From contig DXML01000003.1 in the NCBI GenBank assembly GCA_019414205.1, positions 62,001-126,000 on the forward strand: 64,000 nucleotides of DNA, given 5' to 3'. This document shows, one piece after another, positions 59,990-64,000 of this stretch. The translations under genes and the position numbers were made by a program. Source of the DNA: Collinsella sp. (GTDB lineage Bacteria > Actinomycetota > Coriobacteriia > Coriobacteriales > Coriobacteriaceae). Within the stretch, counting starts at the first letter, position 1; every line of letters begins with the position of its first letter. The notes beneath the pieces are model-generated. The model did no database searches. It was not told the origin of the DNA and worked only from the letters and a program-made list of their open reading frames with translations.

Positions 59990-62179
59990 CTAGATTAATT
60001 TAGTTGACTCCAGCTTTTCGATGATCCAGTCGTTGGCTTTGATGACCGGACGGCGGAAGACGACGCCCAGGGCCAGCGACGGAATCAGATAGCTCGCCAG
60101 AATGCCCAGCTCAGCCCAGTACTCCATATGGTAGGCGCCAGCCATGGCGGCATGCATGGCGTTGATGCCGTGAGTAAACGGCAGGAACGGATAGATCGCC
60201 TGGAACACGGGGCCGGTCATCTCGATGGGGAACGTGCCGCCCGAACCGCCGACCTGCATGACCAGCAGCACGACGGCGAGGGCCTTACCGATATCGCCAA
60301 ACGATACCGTAAGCGTGTAGACGATATTGGAGAACACGAGACTCGCGACCCAGCCCGCCAGCACAAACTGCAGCGGGTTGTCGCACTGAATGCCAAAGAA
60401 CAGAATGTCGCCCGCGCACACGAGCGTTGCCTGCAGCAGGGCCAAACCGCCAAAGAACAGGTAACGGCCCAGATAGATCTCGTGCAGGCGTACGGGGATG
60501 AGCTCGTCGATGAGCTCGTCGTCGACCGAGACCTTCATCATGGCCGCCAGTACGATTGAGCCGACCCAGAGCGACAGAATCGTGTAGAACGGCGCCATGG
60601 CAGAGCCGTAATTGCGAATCGGATAGACCGGCTTGCGGTCGAGCGCGACGGGGCCGGAAAGCGACACGGCCAGGCCCTCGGGGTCGTTGCCGATCATCGT
60701 CTTGATCGTCGCCAGGTCACCCGACATCAGGGCGCCGTCGAGCTCGTCCTTGAACGCGCTGATCTTGTCCGATGCCTCACCCAGCTGATCGGAAGCCTTG
60801 TTGACGAGCCTTGCAGCCTTGGAGAGGCCCTTCGCGAGCGAACCGGAGGCGTCGGTCAGACCGCTCACGGCGCTATCCAAATCACCCGAGATACCGTTCA
60901 GGGAATTCAGAACGCCCGAAATGGTCTTCTTGAGCTCCTTGGCCTTAACCGAAAACGTGGAATCGTAGTCGGACTTGGCACCCGAGATACCCGCCTTGGC
61001 ATCGGCGATGGCCTGGTCGACCTCGGCACGCGTGCTGTTGACCTCTGCCATGCTGTCGGAAAGGGACTTTGCGGTTGCCCTCAGGTCGTTGGCGTTGTTG
61101 CGGTACTCAACGGCGATTCTGCCCAGCGACGTCGCGGCGGACTTGAGGCCGTCTTTGAGCTTGTCATCGCTCACCTGGTCGGCAAGGCTGCGGAGCTGAT
61201 CGACCATCGCATCGATATCCTTGGCGCGCGCATCGAGGGCCGCAGCGGCATCGTTGAGTTGGGACACCGTAAGGTCCACATGCTGGTTTGCGGTGTCGAA
61301 TGCCTTCGCAAGCTCGGCGGATACGTTGTCGAACGAGCCCGCGCTTCCGTCAATCGCCGCGTCAACGGCATCGTTGGCGGCCTTCAGCGCTTCTTTGGAA
61401 TCGCTCATACCGCTCTTGGCATGCTCCATCAGCTGCTTAGTCGACTCATCGACCGTGCCCGTCTGCTTGAGCATACCGCCCGCCGACGTCAGCGAATCGG
61501 ACGTGGAACTCAAAATGCCCGCCAGCGACGTCGCGCTGGCCTGAACGTCTTGCAGGTCCTCGACCGAATCGCCCAGCGTCGAGGACAGGTTGGCGATAAA
61601 GTTGCTCACCTGGTCGGTACTCATATAGTCGAGCAGGCTGGACACGGTCTTAAGGCCGATGGTCGTGATGGTCTTGGTAAAGGTCTCGTTGACCTGACTC
61701 TGGACGGCGCTCGAGCCCTTTTCAGTCACGATCTGTGCGATGGCGTTAGCCTTCTGGTTCTCGTAGAACTCGATATCGGCGTGCTTCACCTCGGTCGAGA
61801 AAAGCGTCATCATGTCGGCGCTAAACGTTTTAGGGATAACGACGGCAGCGTAGTACGCGCCCGACTTGACGCCATCGATGGCCTTATCGCGATCGTTGAG
61901 CACAACCCAGTCGAAGTTCTCGTTGCCGCGCAGGGTGGCGGTTACGTTTTCGCCCACGTTGACCTCGACGGGAATCAGATCGCTCTCGTAACCCTCATCA
62001 GTGTTGACCACGGCGATCTTAAGGTTGCCGGTGTTGCCGTACGGATCCCAGCTTCCGGCGATGTTAAACCATGCATAGAGACATGGCACGATGATCAGGC
62101 CCATCACGACGACCATGCCGATCACGGAGCGAGACACGTTTTGGACATCGCGCTTAAACAGGTGCAGGATGTTTTTCAT
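59990..62179 (-). CDS. YhgE/Pip-family membrane protein
   Basis: A 729-residue protein. One N-terminal helix (about 18-40; MVVVMGLIIVPCLYAWFNI) is followed by the family's WDPYGNTGNLKIAVVNTDEG. A long external coiled-coil region (about 180-480) has many heptads rich in Ala/Ser/Asp. Six C-terminal helices (about 510-710) resemble an ABC-2 permease (PFYTILSLWVGSIVLA, PFLPFTHGINAMH). Related proteins include the phage infection protein of Lactococcus and type VII secretion protein EsaA. Its ATG directly follows the stop of the upstream paralogue with no gap, so the two are translationally coupled. Confidence 0.85.
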   Translation of the reverse strand: MKNILHLFKRDVQNVSRSVIGMVVVMGLIIVPCLYAWFNIAGSWDPYGNTGNLKIAVVNTDEGYESDLIPVEVNVGENVTATLRGNENFDWVVLNDRDKAIDGVKSGAYYAAVVIPKTFSADMMTLFSTEVKHADIEFYENQKANAIAQIVTEKGSSAVQSQVNETFTKTITTIGLKTVSSLLDYMSTDQVSNFIANLSSTLGDSVEDLQDVQASATSLAGILSSTSDSLTSAGGMLKQTGTVDESTKQLMEHAKSGMSDSKEALKAANDAVDAAIDGSAGSFDNVSAELAKAFDTANQHVDLTVSQLNDAAAALDARAKDIDAMVDQLRSLADQVSDDKLKDGLKSAATSLGRIAVEYRNNANDLRATAKSLSDSMAEVNSTRAEVDQAIADAKAGISGAKSDYDSTFSVKAKELKKTISGVLNSLNGISGDLDSAVSGLTDASGSLAKGLSKAARLVNKASDQLGEASDKISAFKDELDGALMSGDLATIKTMIGNDPEGLAVSLSGPVALDRKPVYPIRNYGSAMAPFYTILSLWVGSIVLAAMMKVSVDDELIDELIPVRLHEIYLGRYLFFGGLALLQATLVCAGDILFFGIQCDNPLQFVLAGWVASLVFSNIVYTLTVSFGDIGKALAVVLLVMQVGGSGGTFPIEMTGPVFQAIYPFLPFTHGINAMHAAMAGAYHMEYWAELGILASYLIPSLALGVVFRRPVIKANDWIIEKLESTKLI

Positions 62180-64000
62180 TTATGCCTCACCTCCTTTAGA
62201 GTGCTTGCCAAGCGAGGTGGTGTCCCCGTCGTTTCCGTTTACGTTGTCAGCGCCATCGGCATCTTGAGCCTTACGATGCGCACCGATATGCGACAGACGG
62301 CTCGTAGGCTGTTCGCCTCCCTTGGCGCCACGCTCGCTGGCGTTGAGACCAAACATGCGACGGGCGGCAGGGATGGCAGCCGTGTGCTCGCGCATCTCGC
62401 GGCGAAGGTCCTCGTCCGAAAGCGCCGAGATACGCATCTGGGTATTGAGGCTCGCACGGATGTATTCGATGTTGATGAGCCAGCCGCAGATGGCGATAAC
62501 CGAAATGATCCAGATAACGAGCAGGATGATCTTGCCGTTATTGTCGATATCGAGCACCGTCGAAAGCACAAAGAGCAGAACCTGCACGCCTACCACGGCG
62601 GCAAAACCGCCCTTGATGTAGTACGGGTAGCGATGCTCAAACGCCACGGCATGATCGAGCAGCTCGCGACGGTACGAATCCGAATCGAGCATGACGCGCA
62701 TGGCCGTGCGCAGCGAATAGCGCTGGCGCGGCAGGTCGTTGGACTCGCAGATCATGAGGCCCGTCGTGGAAAGCTGCTTGTCAAAGAGCAGGTTGAGGTT
62801 GAGCAGCAGCGGACGCAGCTGCAAGCCAATAAAGAGTGCGATGGCAAGGAACACGCCCAGGATGCACAGGTTGAACAGGTAGCTGAACGAATACATGCCA
62901 CCGACGGTCTCGCGCAGCAGGTTGATGCCATAGGTGAAGGGCAGCAGCGGATGCAGCCATTGGAAGAAGCCGGGCATCATCTCGATGGGATACATGCCCG
63001 ACGAGCCGGGGATCTGCACAATGACGAGGATGACGCCAATGGCTTTACCGATATGCTTAAACGTGGTGGACAGCGCATAGATGATGTTGACGTAGGTGAA
63101 CGAAATAGCGATGCCGCCCAGTACAAAGAGCAGCGGATTGACGCACTGAACGCCAATGACCAGGTCGCCCACCGTAACGATAATGGCCTGGAACGCGCCC
63201 AGGATCACCAGCAGCAGCCAGCGGCCAAAGTAGCCCTGACGCGCCGTAAAGCTACCGATGCCCTCGCGGTCGACCTCGAGTTTATAGATAGCGATGAGCA
63301 CATAGCCGCCTACCCACAGCGCCAGATTGGTGTAGAAGGGCGCGATGCCCGAGCCAAAGCTCTTGACCGGATAGATTGACTTGGACGTCAGCTCAACCGG
63401 AGATGCCATGAAATCTGCCACGTCATTGACGTCGACGTCCATGAGGTCGGCTAACTCGCCCATAGACTCAGAGGTCTGCAGCGCCGCAATGTCATTGGCG
63501 GCGGTCGCGAGCTTGTCCTGAACCTTGGCAAGGGAGGCGTCGGTTTGGGACAGCGTGGTCTTTGCCTGCTTGAGCGTGGCGTCGAGCTGCGCCAGCGTGC
63601 CGCGCGCGCTCGCTATCGTGGGGGTCATACCCGACACAATGCCGGTCAAATCGCCCGAAACGGCGGCAAAGGAGTCAAGCGCGCTCGAAGCCTTCGGAAG
63701 TGCGTTCTGACCCAGATCGGTCTGAGCCTGACCGAGGCTAGCCGTACCAGTCTGAATTGCCGCGTTGAGTGCGTTGCTCGCGTTCGAGATTGCCGTAGCG
63801 TCGTTTGCCATGGCGCTCGACTGTGCAGAAAGGCCATCCTTGATGCTCTGCAGCTTCTGGTTTTGCTCGCGAAGCGAATCGATGGTCGATACAATGCGCG
63901 CGTCAATTTCCTCGGAACCTGTCGACGTGTCATTAACGAGAATCTCCAAGTGCCCGATAACGGCCTTATTGTGATCGATCGTCGCCTGGAGAGACTCGAG
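62180..64000 (-). CDS. YhgE/Pip-family membrane protein (N-terminus outside window)
   Basis: The visible 606 codons cover the end of the coiled-coil part, the six-helix ABC-2-like domain (FYTNLALWVGGYVLIAIY, LPFTYGINLLRETVGG) and a long tail. The tail, absent from the downstream paralogue, has two more helices (about 160-110 residues from the end; GGFAAVVGVQVLLFVL and ILLVIWIISVIAICGWL) and a charged, disordered Asp/Gly/Lys end. The frame stays open to the window edge. Probably forms a complex with the next gene product. Confidence 0.85.
   Translation of the reverse strand, partial: LESLQATIDHNKAVIGHLEILVNDTSTGSEEIDARIVSTIDSLREQNQKLQSIKDGLSAQSSAMANDATAISNASNALNAAIQTGTASLGQAQTDLGQNALPKASSALDSFAAVSGDLTGIVSGMTPTIASARGTLAQLDATLKQAKTTLSQTDASLAKVQDKLATAANDIAALQTSESMGELADLMDVDVNDVADFMASPVELTSKSIYPVKSFGSGIAPFYTNLALWVGGYVLIAIYKLEVDREGIGSFTARQGYFGRWLLLVILGAFQAIIVTVGDLVIGVQCVNPLLFVLGGIAISFTYVNIIYALSTTFKHIGKAIGVILVIVQIPGSSGMYPIEMMPGFFQWLHPLLPFTYGINLLRETVGGMYSFSYLFNLCILGVFLAIALFIGLQLRPLLLNLNLLFDKQLSTTGLMICESNDLPRQRYSLRTAMRVMLDSDSYRRELLDHAVAFEHRYPYYIKGGFAAVVGVQVLLFVLSTVLDIDNNGKIILLVIWIISVIAICGWLINIEYIRASLNTQMRISALSDEDLRREMREHTAAIPAARRMFGLNASERGAKGGEQPTSRLSHIGAHRKAQDADGADNVNGNDGDTTSLGKHSKGGEA

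Overview
The window looks like chromosomal DNA of a high-GC, anaerobic, gut-type actinobacterium of the class Coriobacteriia, most likely Collinsella or a close relative. This is an inference from about 60-65 % GC in core genes, sortase-anchored pili, a GlnR-like OmpR regulator beside glnA, paired YhgE/Pip proteins, an Old-Yellow-Enzyme/FAD fusion and a nickel-pincer lactate racemase. No rRNA, tRNA, CRISPR array or intact insertion sequence was found. Most genes are on the minus strand.

Layout: 1-5.8 kb is a pilus operon read right to left (beta-helix adhesin, minor pilin, major pilin cut by the window edge; no sortase visible). 6.3-8.6 kb has a HAD phosphatase and an MFS exporter. 8.9-11.2 kb is moaA plus a moaC-mobB fusion for molybdenum cofactor. 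11.5-16 kb has a DUF559-like protein, a MATE exporter with its MerR regulator, and a Phd/PIN toxin-antitoxin pair. 16.1-20.8 kb has a zinc-ribbon surface protein, an exonuclease-BRCT protein and ligA, with a drop in GC. 21-26.8 kb has an HtrA protease, glnA with a GlnR-like regulator, and LacI and GntR regulators. 27.3-31.2 kb has an AlbA_2/ATPase regulator, a decayed GntR fragment and the flavin oxidoreductase. 31.4-39.7 kb is a complete kdp potassium system (kdpFABC diverging from kdpDE). 40-43.4 kb is an iron uptake operon (two feoA, feoB, FeoB-associated protein). 43.6-46.9 kb has an HPr-like protein, aspS and serB. 46.9-51.7 kb is a lactate racemase locus in two convergent units: larB-larC1-tetR facing a larD-like channel and larA. 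52.2-56.6 kb has ppc and hisS. 56.9-64 kb has an MFS remnant, an M20 amidohydrolase, an EamA transporter and two YhgE/Pip proteins, the last cut by the window edge.

The intergenic DNA is unusually rich in long near-perfect hairpins. At least five families recur in the window, several sharing CCTGTCC-type loop words. The most striking item is a 127-bp element present twice (49459-49585 and 52049-52175). Its apex and internal loops are almost identical between copies, while its stems differ by about ten compensatory base-pair changes and no incompatible ones. Each copy lies about 21 nt past the stop codon of a minus-strand gene. This is the best candidate for an undescribed structured element here.

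The genes suggest a fermentative organism that adheres by pili, interconverts D- and L-lactate, fixes CO2 through PEP carboxylase, scavenges K+ and Fe2+, and has molybdoenzymes.
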